Origin: Pseudomonas sp. BCA17
Lineage (GTDB): Bacteria; Pseudomonadota; Gammaproteobacteria; Pseudomonadales; Pseudomonadaceae
Length of the DNA stretch: 64,000 nt
Assembly: GCF_004519405.1 (NCBI RefSeq)
Contig: NZ_SGWI01000001.1
Coordinates: forward strand, 1,240,001-1,304,000
Direction: 5' to 3'
The notes below the pieces were generated by a model. The model made no database searches, had not been told where the DNA came from, and was given only the letters and a program-made list of their open reading frames with translations. Each line of letters opens with the position of its first letter. The stretch's first letter is position 1. Of this stretch, positions 26,707 through 36,613 are shown one piece after another. A program made the position numbers and the translations under genes.

Positions 26707-28290
26707 TTATGAGGCGGCCACTGCCGCGATCTGTCGTTGCTGAGTTACGCGTTCGGCCAGTTGCCCCACCACATGACGCGCCGAGTTGGCCGCCGATTCC
26801 TGCCAGATACCCACGCCGCTTTGCACCAGGCCGTCACCGGCGAAGTACACACGGCCATGGGGTTGCTCCAGCAAGGCGCTGGCGTCAGCCGGGAAGTGTT
26901 CGCGTTGCAGCCAGGGGCCTTCGCTGTAGGGGATCTGCTCCCACGACACCGCCAGCGGGTTGCGCAGGTGTTTCGAGTAGCCCGGATGCAGCCACTCCAC
27001 CGCATCCCTGGACGTGGCGTACTGCTTATCGAGGGGTTGTGCGCCAAACACGTCGGCCCCCTCCCCGGTCACGTAACCGGCCACCAATAAACCTTCGCGC
27101 GTATTGAGATCGTTGCTCGGATACCACAACAGGCGTGCCGGGTGCTCGATCCAGGAAAGGCCACCGTAGGTGCGGTAATCGGTTTCCCAGAAGCGCGGCG
27201 ATTGCCACGCCACCTTGGTCGCCTGATCGTTGCGCGTGCTGCGCAAGGCGGCCTTGATCGGATCGCTGAAGTCGGTGTCGAGCCTGGCCAACAGCGGCAG
27301 CGGCAAGGTCGAGACCAGATAATCGGCGCGCACTACCTGTTCGCGTCCGCTGGTTGAGTCGTGGTAGGTCACCGCAACGCCGTCTTCGAGCTGGCGGATC
27401 TGCCGCACCTGGGCGCCCAGTTGCACCTGTCCGCGCACGCGTTGGTAGAAGGCCTCGGTGATACGGTCCATGCCGCCCACGGGCTGGAACATGGTGGCCG
27501 AGAACTCCGGGAATTCAGTGTGCAATAACGCGCCCCAGAGCTCGGGGTGCAGCAGTTGATCCAGCGCCAATGGGCTGCGACTGGCGGGCAAGGCGCCGGG
27601 ATGGGCCGCTGATTCCAGGTGCCCCGAACGCAGCGTGCCTTCAAAGGCCAACTCTTGCGACAAGTCGCCATACACTTGCAGGAACGCCAGCAACCGGGTG
27701 CGCTCTTCGCCGCTTAACACATCATCGAGGGCATCCCGTTGCACGGCCTTGGCCAGCAAACCGGACAGGTGCCCACGCGCATCGTTGACCGCCTGGCCGA
27801 CCGTGAACGCCGGCCGTTGCAGATCCGGCCGCACCTGGGCGCCATGGCTGCTGTTGACCAGCACTTCCAGCGGCACGCCCAGTTCACTGCAATAGTCGAG
27901 AATCGTGCGGTGCTGGCTGGGAATGCGCGCAGGCCCCGCGTTGAAATAGTGGCCCTGGTCAAAAGCGGCGGTTTGCGTGCGGCCGTCCTTGTAGTCCACA
28001 CGGTCGCCGTGACGGATTGTCCAGGTACGCCCGCCGACCCGCTCCCGGGCTTCCAGCACCTGCACGCTGAACCCGGCGCGGCTCAGCTCCAGGGCCGTGA
28101 CCAGGCCGGCGATCCCGGCACCGAGCACCAGCACGCAAGTGCCCTGGCCCAGGCCATCCTTGAGCTTCAAGGGTTGCGGCCGGCGGTGCGACGAAGGTCC
28201 CAGGCCCAGTACCGCCAGTGCATCCTTGACGGCTTTCTCGCCCCCCACGGCGGCGAGGCTCGACAGTGCTTCACGTCGTGTCAGTCCCAT
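26707..28290 (-). CDS. Flavin monoamine/L-amino-acid oxidase
   Basis: 527 residues of the amine oxidase family. The FAD-binding Rossmann motif VLVLGAGIAGLVTALELSRAG is at about residues 53-73, followed by VLEARERVGGRTWT. The C-terminal FAD motif GRVYFAGDGLVQSGVGIWQE lies near residue 480. The N-terminus has a twin-arginine-like start (LTRREALSSLAAVGG), but the following hydrophobic stretch is weak, so periplasmic export is uncertain. The enzyme would oxidise an amino acid or amine to the imine with H2O2. It is embedded between an amino-acid binding protein gene and ridA. Confidence 0.88.
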   Translation of the reverse strand: MGLTRREALSSLAAVGGEKAVKDALAVLGLGPSSHRRPQPLKLKDGLGQGTCVLVLGAGIAGLVTALELSRAGFSVQVLEARERVGGRTWTIRHGDRVDYKDGRTQTAAFDQGHYFNAGPARIPSQHRTILDYCSELGVPLEVLVNSSHGAQVRPDLQRPAFTVGQAVNDARGHLSGLLAKAVQRDALDDVLSGEERTRLLAFLQVYGDLSQELAFEGTLRSGHLESAAHPGALPASRSPLALDQLLHPELWGALLHTEFPEFSATMFQPVGGMDRITEAFYQRVRGQVQLGAQVRQIRQLEDGVAVTYHDSTSGREQVVRADYLVSTLPLPLLARLDTDFSDPIKAALRSTRNDQATKVAWQSPRFWETDYRTYGGLSWIEHPARLLWYPSNDLNTREGLLVAGYVTGEGADVFGAQPLDKQYATSRDAVEWLHPGYSKHLRNPLAVSWEQIPYSEGPWLQREHFPADASALLEQPHGRVYFAGDGLVQSGVGIWQESAANSARHVVGQLAERVTQQRQIAAVAAS

Positions 28291-28302
28291 GGTCGATGCT
28301 CC

Positions 28303-29226
28303 TTAATCCGGCAGGCCCGGAGGGTTGATCAACGACCGGTCGACACGCTCCACATCCAGGCCCCAACGCTGCAGCACCTGCTGGTATTGGCCGCCGGCAA
28401 TCGCGCCCTCCAGAGCGGTGTGGATCGGCTTGACCAGACCGTTGTCCTTGCGTGTAGTCACGGCAATATCCGCCTGCAGCGGCCAGCCACCGTTCACGGT
28501 GCCGACGCGCTTGATGCCTCCGGTGATCGCCGCGGAATAGGCATACACCGAATTGGGCCCGAACAACGCATCGCTGCGCCCCGACTGTACCGCCAGTTGT
28601 GCGGCGGCCTGGTCGTCGAAGTACTGCAACAGCGCAGGCTTGATGCCGGCCTTCTCATTGGCCTCGTTCCAGGCCAGCAGGACTTTTTCCTGGTTGGTAC
28701 CGGAGCCGACAATGATCTTCAGCCCGGCAATGTCCGACGCCTGTTTGATCTCGCTGATCTTGCTGGTGCTCTTCACATAAAACCCGAGCACGTCCTGGCG
28801 ATAAGTGGCGAAGTCAAAACGCTTCTTGCGCGCTTCGGTCACGGTTACGTTGCTGATCACCGCGTCGTATTTGCCCGAGCTGACGCCCAGCGGCCAGTCT
28901 TCCCAACTGGTCTGCACCACGTTGAGTTGCAGGCCCAGGCTATCGGCGACCAGTTGCGCGGTGTCGGCCTCGCTGCCGATAGTGGTCTTGTCGTCATTGG
29001 CCAGCAGCGCCAGCGGTGGCCCGGCCACGCCGGACACGGCCACGGTGAACTTGCCCGGCTGGGCGAACTTGAAGCCTGGCGGGATCTGCGCGATAGCCGC
29101 TTCATTGCGCGGCACATGGATGCGCACGCGGTCGGGGCTGAGGTCGACCTGTTGCACGGCATAGGCGGTGTGCGCGGTGCCGACAGCAAGCGTCAGCAAG
29201 GCCACGCGGGCAGTATGGATGAACAT
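28303..29226 (-). CDS. Polar-amino-acid-type ABC transporter substrate-binding protein
   Basis: 307 residues with a signal peptide (MFIHTARVALLTLAVGTAHTAYA). It is a family-3 solute-binding protein: SEADTAQLVADSLGLQLNVVQ, then SWEDWPLGVSSGKYDAVISNVTVTEARKKRFDF, then GLKIIVGSGTNQEKVLL. It captures the ligand in the periplasm for the permease and ATPase encoded just upstream. The ligand is presumably the amino acid-like compound oxidised by the adjacent flavoenzyme (inference). Confidence 0.9.
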   Translation of the reverse strand: MFIHTARVALLTLAVGTAHTAYAVQQVDLSPDRVRIHVPRNEAAIAQIPPGFKFAQPGKFTVAVSGVAGPPLALLANDDKTTIGSEADTAQLVADSLGLQLNVVQTSWEDWPLGVSSGKYDAVISNVTVTEARKKRFDFATYRQDVLGFYVKSTSKISEIKQASDIAGLKIIVGSGTNQEKVLLAWNEANEKAGIKPALLQYFDDQAAAQLAVQSGRSDALFGPNSVYAYSAAITGGIKRVGTVNGGWPLQADIAVTTRKDNGLVKPIHTALEGAIAGGQYQQVLQRWGLDVERVDRSLINPPGLPD

Positions 29227-29244
29227 GGGCAGTCACTCCTTGAA

Positions 29245-30018
29245 CTAAAGCACTTTGCCGAGAAAGGCCACGGTGCGGGGATGTCGGGGCTGGCGGAAGA
29301 TCTGTTCGGGCGGGCCTTCTTCGATCAGTTGACCGTCGCAGAGAAACACCACGTGGTCGGCCACTTCCCGGGCAAAACCGATCTCATGGGTGACGATTAC
29401 CAGGGTCACGCCCAGTCGGGTCAGGCCCTTGATCACGTCGAGCACTTCGCCCACCAGCTCCGGGTCGAGGGCCGAAGTAGGCTCATCGAACAGCAGCACC
29501 TTGGGGTCCAGCGCCAAGGCCCGCGCGATGGCGACGCGCTGTTGCTGGCCGCCGGAGAGCTGGCGCGGGAAGGCATCGGCCTTGTCCGCCAGGCCAACCT
29601 TGGCCAGCAACTCGGCCGCCTTGGCCTGCGCCTCGGCCTTGCTCCAGCGCTTATGGGCCAGGGGCGCTTCGGCGATGTTTTCCCAGGCGGTAAGGTGCGG
29701 GAACAGGTTGAAGTTCTGGAACACGAAACCTACGTCGATGCGGCGCTTGAGAATCTCGCGTTCCTTGAGTTCGTAGAGCAGGTCGCCCTTGCGTCGATAG
29801 CCGACGTATTCACCGTCGATGGTGATATGCCCGCTGTCGATCTTCTCCAGGTGGTTGATGGTGCGCAGCAACGTGGATTTGCCCGAGCCGGATGGCCCGA
29901 GGATCACCGTGACTTTGCCCGGGTCGATGGTCAGGTCGATGTCCCGCAGGACCTGCTGGTTACCAAAGCGCTTGCCAACGCCCTGGATCTGAATGCGTCC
30001 GGCGCGTGCTTCACCCAT
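29245..30018 (-). CDS. Polar-amino-acid-type ABC transporter ATP-binding protein
   Basis: 257 residues from MGEARAGRIQ. Walker A is GPSGSGKS, Q-loop FVFQNFNLFPHLT, signature LSGGQQQRVAIARAL, Walker B VLLFDEPTSALDPE, and switch IVTHEIGFA. This is the HisP/GlnQ group. Its start lies 8 bases inside the permease gene, indicating coupling. A longer upstream frame is ignored because it lies within the permease gene. Confidence 0.92.
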   Translation of the reverse strand: MGEARAGRIQIQGVGKRFGNQQVLRDIDLTIDPGKVTVILGPSGSGKSTLLRTINHLEKIDSGHITIDGEYVGYRRKGDLLYELKEREILKRRIDVGFVFQNFNLFPHLTAWENIAEAPLAHKRWSKAEAQAKAAELLAKVGLADKADAFPRQLSGGQQQRVAIARALALDPKVLLFDEPTSALDPELVGEVLDVIKGLTRLGVTLVIVTHEIGFAREVADHVVFLCDGQLIEEGPPEQIFRQPRHPRTVAFLGKVL

Positions 30019-30976
30019 GGGCCTTCTCCTTGAGCCAGCCGCGTACACGCTGCAGCGGCGTGGGCGGCAATACGCGGGCGGTGCCGCGGGCAAAGTGGCG
30101 CTCGACGTAGTACTGGGCGCTGGTGAGCACGGTGGTGATGATCAGGTACCACACGGTCGCCACGATCAGCAGCGGGATCACCGCCTGGGTGCGGTTGTAG
30201 ATGACCTGCACGGTGTAGAACAGCTCCGGCAAGGCCAACACGTAAACGATGGACGTGCCCTTGACCAGGCCGATGATCTCGTTGAACCCCGACGGTAAAA
30301 TCGAGCGCAGTGCCTGGGGCAGGATGATGCGAAAGATCCGCCGCGAGGCGGGCAACCCCAGGGCCGCCGCCGCCTCATGCTGGCCGGCGTCGACACCGAT
30401 CAGGCCGCCGCGAATGATCTCCGCCGCATAGGCCGCCTGCATCAGGCTCAAGCCCAGCACCGCCACGGTGAATTGGCTGAGCACATCCACCGTCGACCAC
30501 TCGGCAAACACCACTTCGGTGAACGGCACACCGAGCACGATGTGGTCATACAGATACGCAAAGTTGTACAGGATGATCAGCACCAGCAGCGCCGGCATCG
30601 AGCGGAAAAACCAGATGTAGCCCCAGGCCAATGCCGCCAGCAGCGGCGAACCCGACAGCCGCGCCAGCGCCAGTGCGGTGCCGAGGATGACACTGAACAC
30701 GGTACTGAGCAGCGTCAACAGCAACGTCTGGCCCAAGCCACGCAGTACCGACGGCGAAAAGAACCACTGGCCGAACACACCCCATTCCCAGCGCGGGTTG
30801 GTGGCCAGGGAATGCGCGATGGCGAGCAGCACCACTGCGGCGAATATCGACCCGGCCCAGCGCCAGGGATGCCGGGCGGGCACCACGTGCAGGGCCTTGA
30901 TCGGCGTGACGACACGGGCCTGGCGAACCGGGCTGACCTCATCAATCAGGTCATAGGATTTGGCGACGATAGGCAT
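30011..30976 (-). CDS. Polar-amino-acid-type ABC transporter permease
   Basis: 321 residues. A roughly 45-residue N-terminal extension precedes the first membrane segment (WAGSIFAAVVLLAIAHSL). The HisM-type core has QTLLLTLLSTVFSVILGTAL, then FFRSMPALLVLIILYN, and the EAA loop EAAAALGLPASRRIFRIILPQALRSILPSG. Only one permease gene is present, so it probably works as a homodimer. It follows the TonB receptor gene by 25 bases. Confidence 0.92.
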   Translation of the reverse strand: MPIVAKSYDLIDEVSPVRQARVVTPIKALHVVPARHPWRWAGSIFAAVVLLAIAHSLATNPRWEWGVFGQWFFSPSVLRGLGQTLLLTLLSTVFSVILGTALALARLSGSPLLAALAWGYIWFFRSMPALLVLIILYNFAYLYDHIVLGVPFTEVVFAEWSTVDVLSQFTVAVLGLSLMQAAYAAEIIRGGLIGVDAGQHEAAAALGLPASRRIFRIILPQALRSILPSGFNEIIGLVKGTSIVYVLALPELFYTVQVIYNRTQAVIPLLIVATVWYLIITTVLTSAQYYVERHFARGTARVLPPTPLQRVRGWLKEKAHG

Positions 30977-31001
30977 GTTCTGTTCCTCGCTCGTGCAGGC
31001 G

Positions 31002-33395
31002 TTAGAAGGCGTAGGTCAAACGGGTGTAGTAGTACCCGCCGGTAAAACCGTAGGGCGAATAGGTGCCGTAGCTGGCGAGCATGGTGCTGCTCGGCACGCC
31101 TTGTTTCTTGGGGTAGAGGTCAAACAGGTTCTTGGCGCCGACAGCGATGTTGAGGGCTTTGGTGAGGTTGTAGCCAAGGTCGAGGTCGGTGATCCAGCGG
31201 GCGTTGTAGACCCGGTCGAGGTCACGATTGGCCGAGGAATTGACCTCCTTGTACGAACCGTAGCGGGTCAGGGCGAGGTTGAGGTTGAAACGCTCGATGC
31301 TCCAGTCGCCGCCCAGGATCAACTTGGTATTGGGTTGCACACCGGTGATCAGGTTGCGGGCCTGGCGGTCCATCAAATCGTAGGAGGTGCCCAGGATAGT
31401 GGTGGAGGCCTTGTAATTGAGGATTTGGGTCTGGTTCCAGTTGAACGCCGCCGTCCATTTCAAGGCACCGAACCGGCCGAGGTCCTGGCTGTAGTTGCCC
31501 ACCAAGTCGACACCTTTGGTACGGGTGTCGGCACCGTTGATGAAGTACTGGCCGCCCGAAGTGGAGTTGATGCCATTGTTCTGCAAGACCTGGGTGACTT
31601 CGGGGCCGAGCAAAGTGCCGGTGAGCGTGATGCGGTCGCGCAGGTTGATCACGTAGGCATCGGCGGTGAAGTTCAAGCGGTCGGAAGGCGTCAGGGTGAA
31701 ACCGAGGCTGAAGTTGGTCGAGCGCTCGGGCTTGAGATCCTGGGCGCCCAAGGCCTTGGCCGCCGCCGAGCCGACCGGTAGTACACCGTAGTTGATCGAC
31801 TGGTAGACGCCATCGACCACCCCATAAGTCGTGGACCGCGCGCTGAACAGGCTGTTGGCCAGGGACGGTGCCCGAAAGCCATTGCTGACCGTGGCACGCA
31901 CGGCGAATTGCGGGGTGAAATCGTAGCGGGTGGTGAGCTTGCCGCTGCGGGTGGCGCCCACGCCTTCGTTGTAATGCTCATACCGAAAGGCCGTGCCGAC
32001 GTACCAGTCCGGCAGTGGGTTGAACCCCACATCAACGTAACTGGCGAGGCTGTTACGCGAGGCGCTGCTTTCTTCATCCGGCGAAATGCCGTTGGTGACC
32101 TGCGCCCCGGACGAAGCGCAATTGCCCGGCGCCACACAGTAGCCGCCGTTGGCATAGGACGCGTAGTCACCGGCCTGCACCTCATAAGTGTCGCGCCGAT
32201 GCTCGAAGCCATAGGACAGATCGAGCGGCTTTTGCAGGCCGATATCGAAGCCGCGCTTGAAGTCCAGGTTGGTGGTCAGTTCGGTGGAAATCCAGGTGCC
32301 GGAGGTGAAACTGTTTGGCGTAGCCTCACCCAGGGACGGGTTCTGGTTATGGGTGGTGCCCTGCTCCGCTTCGTTACGCCCGTAGGTGGTGGACAAGTCC
32401 CAGTTCCACTCACCGAGGGTGCCTTTGCCGCCGAAGGCCGCCTGGAAATCGTCCTCGTCGATGTACCAGGTGGGCGTATACCCGGCCGGGTAACCATTGG
32501 GCCCGGTGGTGATGGTGTTGGTGATGGTCGGCAGGCGGAAATTCTGGCCCTGCTCGGCCTTGCGCCGCGAATAGGTGGTGAAGGAGTACAGGCTGAGGCT
32601 GTCGTCAATCGGCAGCTCGGCGTTGTAACCCAGGGTCAGCAAGTTGGTCTTGGGGGTGCCGTAGCCGCCATAGGTGGCCTTGCCTGCCAAGCCATAAGCC
32701 TGCTCATAGGTGTAGCCGTTGGCGCTGGCCTTGTTGTCATCGTTCTGGCTGCGCGCATCCAGCGCCAGTTGCAGGATGCCGCCGTCACCGATCTCAAAGC
32801 CCTTGTTAAGGCTTTGCTGCACGGTCTGCTTCTTGCCGTCGTAACCCTGGCCGACGTTGGTTACCGAGGTGCCGCTGGTGTCGGCCTTGAGGATCACGTT
32901 GATCACGCCGGCGATGGCGTCGGAACCATACTGGGCGGCAGCGCCGTCGCGCAGAACTTCCACATGGTCGATGGCGCTGATGGGGATCAGGTCGAGATCG
33001 GCAGGCGCCGCACCGGTGTTGATGCCGTTGATGTTCAGCGTGGCGCTGGTATGGCGGCGCTTGCCATTGACCAGCACCAGCACCTCGGCGGCGCTCAGGC
33101 CACGCAGGTTGGGTGCGCGAGCAATGCCGCTGGCGTCCCAGCCGGTTTTCTCCGGCAAGGTGAGCGACGGAATCACCGCGCTCAAGGCCTCCATCAGGCC
33201 GGGCTTGCCGGTGCTCTGCAATTGTTTGGCACTGACCACATCGATGGGCACCGGGCTGCTGGTGACGGTGCGTTGCTCGGCGCCACGGTTGCCGGTGACG
33301 ACAACGGTGGACAGGGTGCTGTCGTCCTGGGCTTGCGCCGTGTTGCCCAGTAGGGCCAATGCCAGTGCGGCGCTTGGTGATAAGACGTGCTTCAT
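31002..33395 (-). CDS. TonB-dependent outer-membrane receptor heading an amino-acid uptake/oxidation operon
   Basis: 797 residues from MKHVLSPSAALALALLGNTAQA, a signal peptide. A TonB-box-like STVVVTGN is at about residues 28-35. The plug domain follows with SGIARAPNLRGLSAAEVLVLVNGKR and IDHVEVLRDGAAAQYGSDAIAGVINVI. A 22-strand-type barrel ends with an aromatic residue (LTYAF). The plug is of the BtuB/CirA-like group, not the siderophore-receptor group of the two other receptors in this window. It heads an operon with an amino-acid ABC importer, flavin oxidase and RidA. Its ligand is therefore probably a nitrogenous compound too large or scarce for porins (inference). Confidence 0.92.
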   Translation of the reverse strand: MKHVLSPSAALALALLGNTAQAQDDSTLSTVVVTGNRGAEQRTVTSSPVPIDVVSAKQLQSTGKPGLMEALSAVIPSLTLPEKTGWDASGIARAPNLRGLSAAEVLVLVNGKRRHTSATLNINGINTGAAPADLDLIPISAIDHVEVLRDGAAAQYGSDAIAGVINVILKADTSGTSVTNVGQGYDGKKQTVQQSLNKGFEIGDGGILQLALDARSQNDDNKASANGYTYEQAYGLAGKATYGGYGTPKTNLLTLGYNAELPIDDSLSLYSFTTYSRRKAEQGQNFRLPTITNTITTGPNGYPAGYTPTWYIDEDDFQAAFGGKGTLGEWNWDLSTTYGRNEAEQGTTHNQNPSLGEATPNSFTSGTWISTELTTNLDFKRGFDIGLQKPLDLSYGFEHRRDTYEVQAGDYASYANGGYCVAPGNCASSGAQVTNGISPDEESSASRNSLASYVDVGFNPLPDWYVGTAFRYEHYNEGVGATRSGKLTTRYDFTPQFAVRATVSNGFRAPSLANSLFSARSTTYGVVDGVYQSINYGVLPVGSAAAKALGAQDLKPERSTNFSLGFTLTPSDRLNFTADAYVINLRDRITLTGTLLGPEVTQVLQNNGINSTSGGQYFINGADTRTKGVDLVGNYSQDLGRFGALKWTAAFNWNQTQILNYKASTTILGTSYDLMDRQARNLITGVQPNTKLILGGDWSIERFNLNLALTRYGSYKEVNSSANRDLDRVYNARWITDLDLGYNLTKALNIAVGAKNLFDLYPKKQGVPSSTMLASYGTYSPYGFTGGYYYTRLTYAF

Positions 33396-34047
33396 ATCCA
33401 CTCCAGCATTTCCAAATCGCGAAGTCGGGCAGTCACGCGGTCGTGAAGACTGCGCGGTGTCAGGAGTTGTGTCGGCGGTTTGGGCTAGGTGTGGCGAGGG
33501 GGTTGAATCGACAACATGGGGTGAGCTCCCTTCCAACGATTCGCGGTGGGCTCAGGGGTTGATCACCCTGGCATGGTGCGCGGAATCTGAATCACGCTGG
33601 GTACCATCCGGGGTCAGGGGTAGGCTGTTGAGTCCAAACATAACGGAATGGATTTCAAAAATATAATGCTGTTTTGATATAAGCTAATATTCTCTAATTT
33701 TATTATTTATAAAATCTTTATTCCTATTAAGAATGTTTTTCTGCTGCATTGGCTGGGCTTGGCAGCACGCGAGTGCTTTCTCCGAGGTGTTGGGATTGGC
33801 GGTAGACGGACCGCAGGGCGCGCTTTGAGCGTGCGCCGAAGGCGCTTTGCACAACTCAGGCAGACACTCCGCAATAAATTTGCTCGCAATTATTTAGCGC
33901 GCCTATTATTTCGATTGATTCTTTTGTATTCCTGAATTTCCAAACGGCCTCCAAGCTGAAGCTGAGAATCACTGTGTCGCCCGAACAGGCTGCCGATGTT
34001 CGCATGTGGGAAAACCCCACCACCAAACCTGGCCCCTGGAGGCCTCT
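33396..34047. other. 650-bp intergenic region with AT-rich core
   Basis: Between the divergent TonB receptor and chemoreceptor genes. About 33640-33735 is strikingly AT-rich (TAATTTTATTATTTATAAAA-like), unlike the rest of the window. It contains TTAAGAATGTTTTTC at 33728-33742, a weak Fur-like half site. I see no credible gene; a 60-codon minus-strand open frame there has no ribosome binding site or recognisable content. AT-rich sequence of this sort often binds silencers such as MvaT/MvaU (established for Pseudomonas, inferred here). Confidence 0.45.
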
Positions 34048-35673
34048 ATGAAATTAAGATCCTTGAATATCGCCCGCAGAGCTTTCGTCTGCTTCGGGTT
34101 AATCACACTCGTACTCATCAGCTTGGCAGGCTTCTCGTATGTGCAGATAGATCATCTGCGCAATGCAGAGCAGGACATCGAGCAAAACTCACTACCCAGC
34201 GTCCAGGTCATCGACGATATTCAAATCGCCCTTCTTCACGCTCGCCTTGAAAGTATCCGCATGCTCTCGAGCACGACCAAGGATGTGCACGATAAATCGC
34301 TGTCATTGGTCGAAGACGCTATACAGACACTTCAAGCGAAGACAGCGTTTTACCGCGACCACCTCCTATCCGGCCAGCAGGATGAAATCCAGTTCGCGAA
34401 AACCAATCAGGCCCTGAATGTGTACATCGACGGCCTCAAAAAAGTACTTGCCCTGGATTCGTCTGACCATGACCAGGCTGTCATCTTTGCCAACACAGAA
34501 CAGGCACAACGAGCCATTGCTTATCAAGAGCAGCTAACCATTCTTCGAGAGCAGAATGCGCGTCAGGCGGTAATGTCTGGCCAAGACGCGGCAAACGTCT
34601 ATACGCATAGCGTTAATGTGCTGATTGCGGTACTGGTCGTGGCATTTATCTTAACCATCGTGTTGGCGACACTGTTCACTAACAGCATTGTCAGCCCCAT
34701 CACTTCCTCGCTTAAGTTGGCGGAAGACATTGCCTCCGGCGACCTCACCCACGACCTGGAAGTAACAGGTTCGGATGAAGCCTCGCGCTTGATGCATGCA
34801 CTCAATCTGATGCAGAAAAATCTCAGGAGTACAATTTTAGAAATCTCGGGGGCCTCTACCCAACTGAGTACTGCGGCCGTTGAAATGACCTCGATCACAG
34901 AAAGTGCTGATCGCACCCTGCAACAGCAGAACAGCGAAATAGAGCAAGCAGCCACAGCGGTAACCGAAATGAGTGCTGCTGTCGAAGAGGTCGCCCGGAA
35001 TGCCAACTCCACATCTGAGGCGGCGATGCAGTCGAGCTTGGCAGCTGACCTCGGCAATCAAAAAGTGACTGAAACGCTGACAGCAATGCGCGGGCTGACA
35101 GGGCTGGTCGAGGTCTCCTCGGAACAGGTAAAAGAACTCGCAGACCAAGCCCAGGACATCACCAAAGTTCTGAACGTGATTAGAGCGATTGCCGAGCAAA
35201 CGAACCTCTTGGCGTTGAACGCGGCGATTGAGGCGGCCCGTGCAGGAGAACAAGGTCGTGGTTTTGCAGTCGTAGCAGACGAAGTTCGGGCCTTGGCGCA
35301 CCGCACCCAGACTTCGACTCAAGAAATTGAACAGATGATATCTACGATCCAGGCAGGTTCTTCAGCCGCAGTCGAATCGATGCAGAAAAGTACGTCTGAG
35401 GTCTACAACACACGAGATACGGCGGAGCAAGCCGGTAATTCACTACGCCAGATTATTGATTCCGTTCTAGAAATCAACGACCGCAATATCCAGATCGCTA
35501 CCGCGTCTGAGGAACAAGCGCACGTAGCACGTGACGTTGATCGCAGCCTCATCAGCATTCGCGACCTTGCCGTTCAGAGTACTGAGGGCACCCGTCAGAC
35601 CCTGGTTGCCAGTAATGAGTTGTCGCGTTTGGCAATCAACTTGAACGACTTGGTGCTCCGGTTCAGGACATAG
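34048..35673 (+). CDS. Methyl-accepting chemotaxis protein
   Basis: 541 residues; the ATG follows GGAGG at a normal distance. TM1 is about residues 12-33. A four-helix-bundle-type periplasmic domain ([21 protein letters not shown] onward, about 35-190) follows. TM2 is [23 protein letters not shown], then HAMP. The cytoplasmic signalling hairpin has the conserved tip [44 protein letters not shown] region (about 375-415). There is no CheR-docking pentapeptide at the C-terminus. Codon use is more AT-tolerant than in neighbours. The ligand is unknown. Confidence 0.94.
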   Translation: MKLRSLNIARRAFVCFGLITLVLISLAGFSYVQIDHLRNAEQDIEQNSLPSVQVIDDIQIALLHARLESIRMLSSTTKDVHDKSLSLVEDAIQTLQAKTAFYRDHLLSGQQDEIQFAKTNQALNVYIDGLKKVLALDSSDHDQAVIFANTEQAQRAIAYQEQLTILREQNARQAVMSGQDAANVYTHSVNVLIAVLVVAFILTIVLATLFTNSIVSPITSSLKLAEDIASGDLTHDLEVTGSDEASRLMHALNLMQKNLRSTILEISGASTQLSTAAVEMTSITESADRTLQQQNSEIEQAATAVTEMSAAVEEVARNANSTSEAAMQSSLAADLGNQKVTETLTAMRGLTGLVEVSSEQVKELADQAQDITKVLNVIRAIAEQTNLLALNAAIEAARAGEQGRGFAVVADEVRALAHRTQTSTQEIEQMISTIQAGSSAAVESMQKSTSEVYNTRDTAEQAGNSLRQIIDSVLEINDRNIQIATASEEQAHVARDVDRSLISIRDLAVQSTEGTRQTLVASNELSRLAINLNDLVLRFRT

Positions 35674-35758
35674 CAGCAGGCCCCAGTGTGGTGCCAAGTC
35701 ATAACACCGATACAAAACCTCCAGTGAACCGCTCAGCTACAGATAGCAGAGGATAAAA

Positions 35759-36289
35759 ATGGCTTCTCATGAGACCGCCTTGCATTCTGTGCTGAGCGCA
35801 GATGAACGCTCGACAATAGCTGAACTTGAGTCCACAAGCGCTATTTTGCAGCTGGTTACGCGCCTTACAGGGATGCGGTTTGCCGGTATTGCCAAATTCA
35901 CAGAAACGGACTGGATAGTTTGCTCGGTTCACGACCCCACTCATCTGGGTATAGAGATCGGAAACATTCTAGAGCTGGAAATTACGCTCTGCAGCGAGCT
36001 GAGAAGAAACCCCCAAGCACTTTTTATCCCAACGATCAGTAGCGATAGCAGATATTCAGAGCGCAGCGTCGTAAAGCGGTACGGATTAGAAAGTTATGCA
36101 GGTGCTCCCATCTTTCTTCCTGACGGACGACTCTATGGTGCTCTGTGCGCACTAGACTCGCGTTCAATGTTATTTGAAGATCCTGACCTGGAAGAAACTT
36201 TGATGTTATTTGCGAAGCTCATAGGCTGTATTTTTTTCTCCAATCTTGCTGCTGATCAAGCGCCCACACAGCCTTGTGAGGTGGCGTAG
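35759..36289 (+). CDS. Stand-alone GAF-domain protein
   Basis: 176 residues that are essentially one GAF domain: LVTRLTGMRFAGIAKFTETDWIVCSV, then LELEITLCSELR, then YGLESYAGAPIFLPDGRLYGALCALD. This wording is the GAF type found before histidine kinases and GGDEF domains, but no output domain follows. The ligand is unknown. It lies 85 bases after the chemoreceptor gene in the same direction, with similarly AT-tolerant codons, so the two may have arrived together (inference). A truncated sensor is an alternative. Confidence 0.8.
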   Translation: MASHETALHSVLSADERSTIAELESTSAILQLVTRLTGMRFAGIAKFTETDWIVCSVHDPTHLGIEIGNILELEITLCSELRRNPQALFIPTISSDSRYSERSVVKRYGLESYAGAPIFLPDGRLYGALCALDSRSMLFEDPDLEETLMLFAKLIGCIFFSNLAADQAPTQPCEVA

Positions 36290-36307
36290 AACCAACGGAC
36301 TTAGACG

Positions 36308-36613
36308 TCAGCGAAGAATAGCAGTGACGTACGCCTGGTATGCCCACGGCGCAATCAGTCCTTGTTCAACTTCACCGGTGATGGCGATAATTTTTGGGTA
36401 TGCGTGGGGCCCAGTTGGGTTCGCAGGGTCGTATGAACCACGCCAATGACGCTGGTGGCGGTAAGCACGTTCGGCCACAACGGCCATGGTATTACCCAGA
36501 TCAGCACGGCCGTCATAACCGACCTGACGCGCCGCCCCCCAACAGAGCGGACTGTGCATTTCATTCTGGTTGAACGGCGACTGACGGCCGGGCTTCCAGG
36601 GCTGTTTATCCAA
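36308..36613 (-). CDS. Small uncharacterised protein, TTG start
   Basis: 101 residues starting at a TTG that overlaps the end of the Fur-like gene. An internal ATG gives a shorter form beginning MHSPLCWG. The codons read like genuine Pseudomonas coding sequence. The protein is rich in Trp, His, Tyr and Arg (QPWKPGRQSPFNQNEMHSPL, then HQRHWRGSYDPANP, then APWAYQAYVTAILR). No family is recognised and no signal peptide is visible. It could be a remnant of a longer gene. It is probably co-transcribed with receptor 1 and the Fur-like gene. Confidence 0.5.
   Translation of the reverse strand: MDKQPWKPGRQSPFNQNEMHSPLCWGAARQVGYDGRADLGNTMAVVAERAYRHQRHWRGSYDPANPTGPHAYPKIIAITGEVEQGLIAPWAYQAYVTAILR

Noticed and set aside
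27739..30033. Long plus-strand open frame (764 codons) across the oxidase and ABC genes
   Set aside because: It is a high-GC shadow of several well-supported minus-strand genes; composition is Arg/Gly/His-rich and matches no family.
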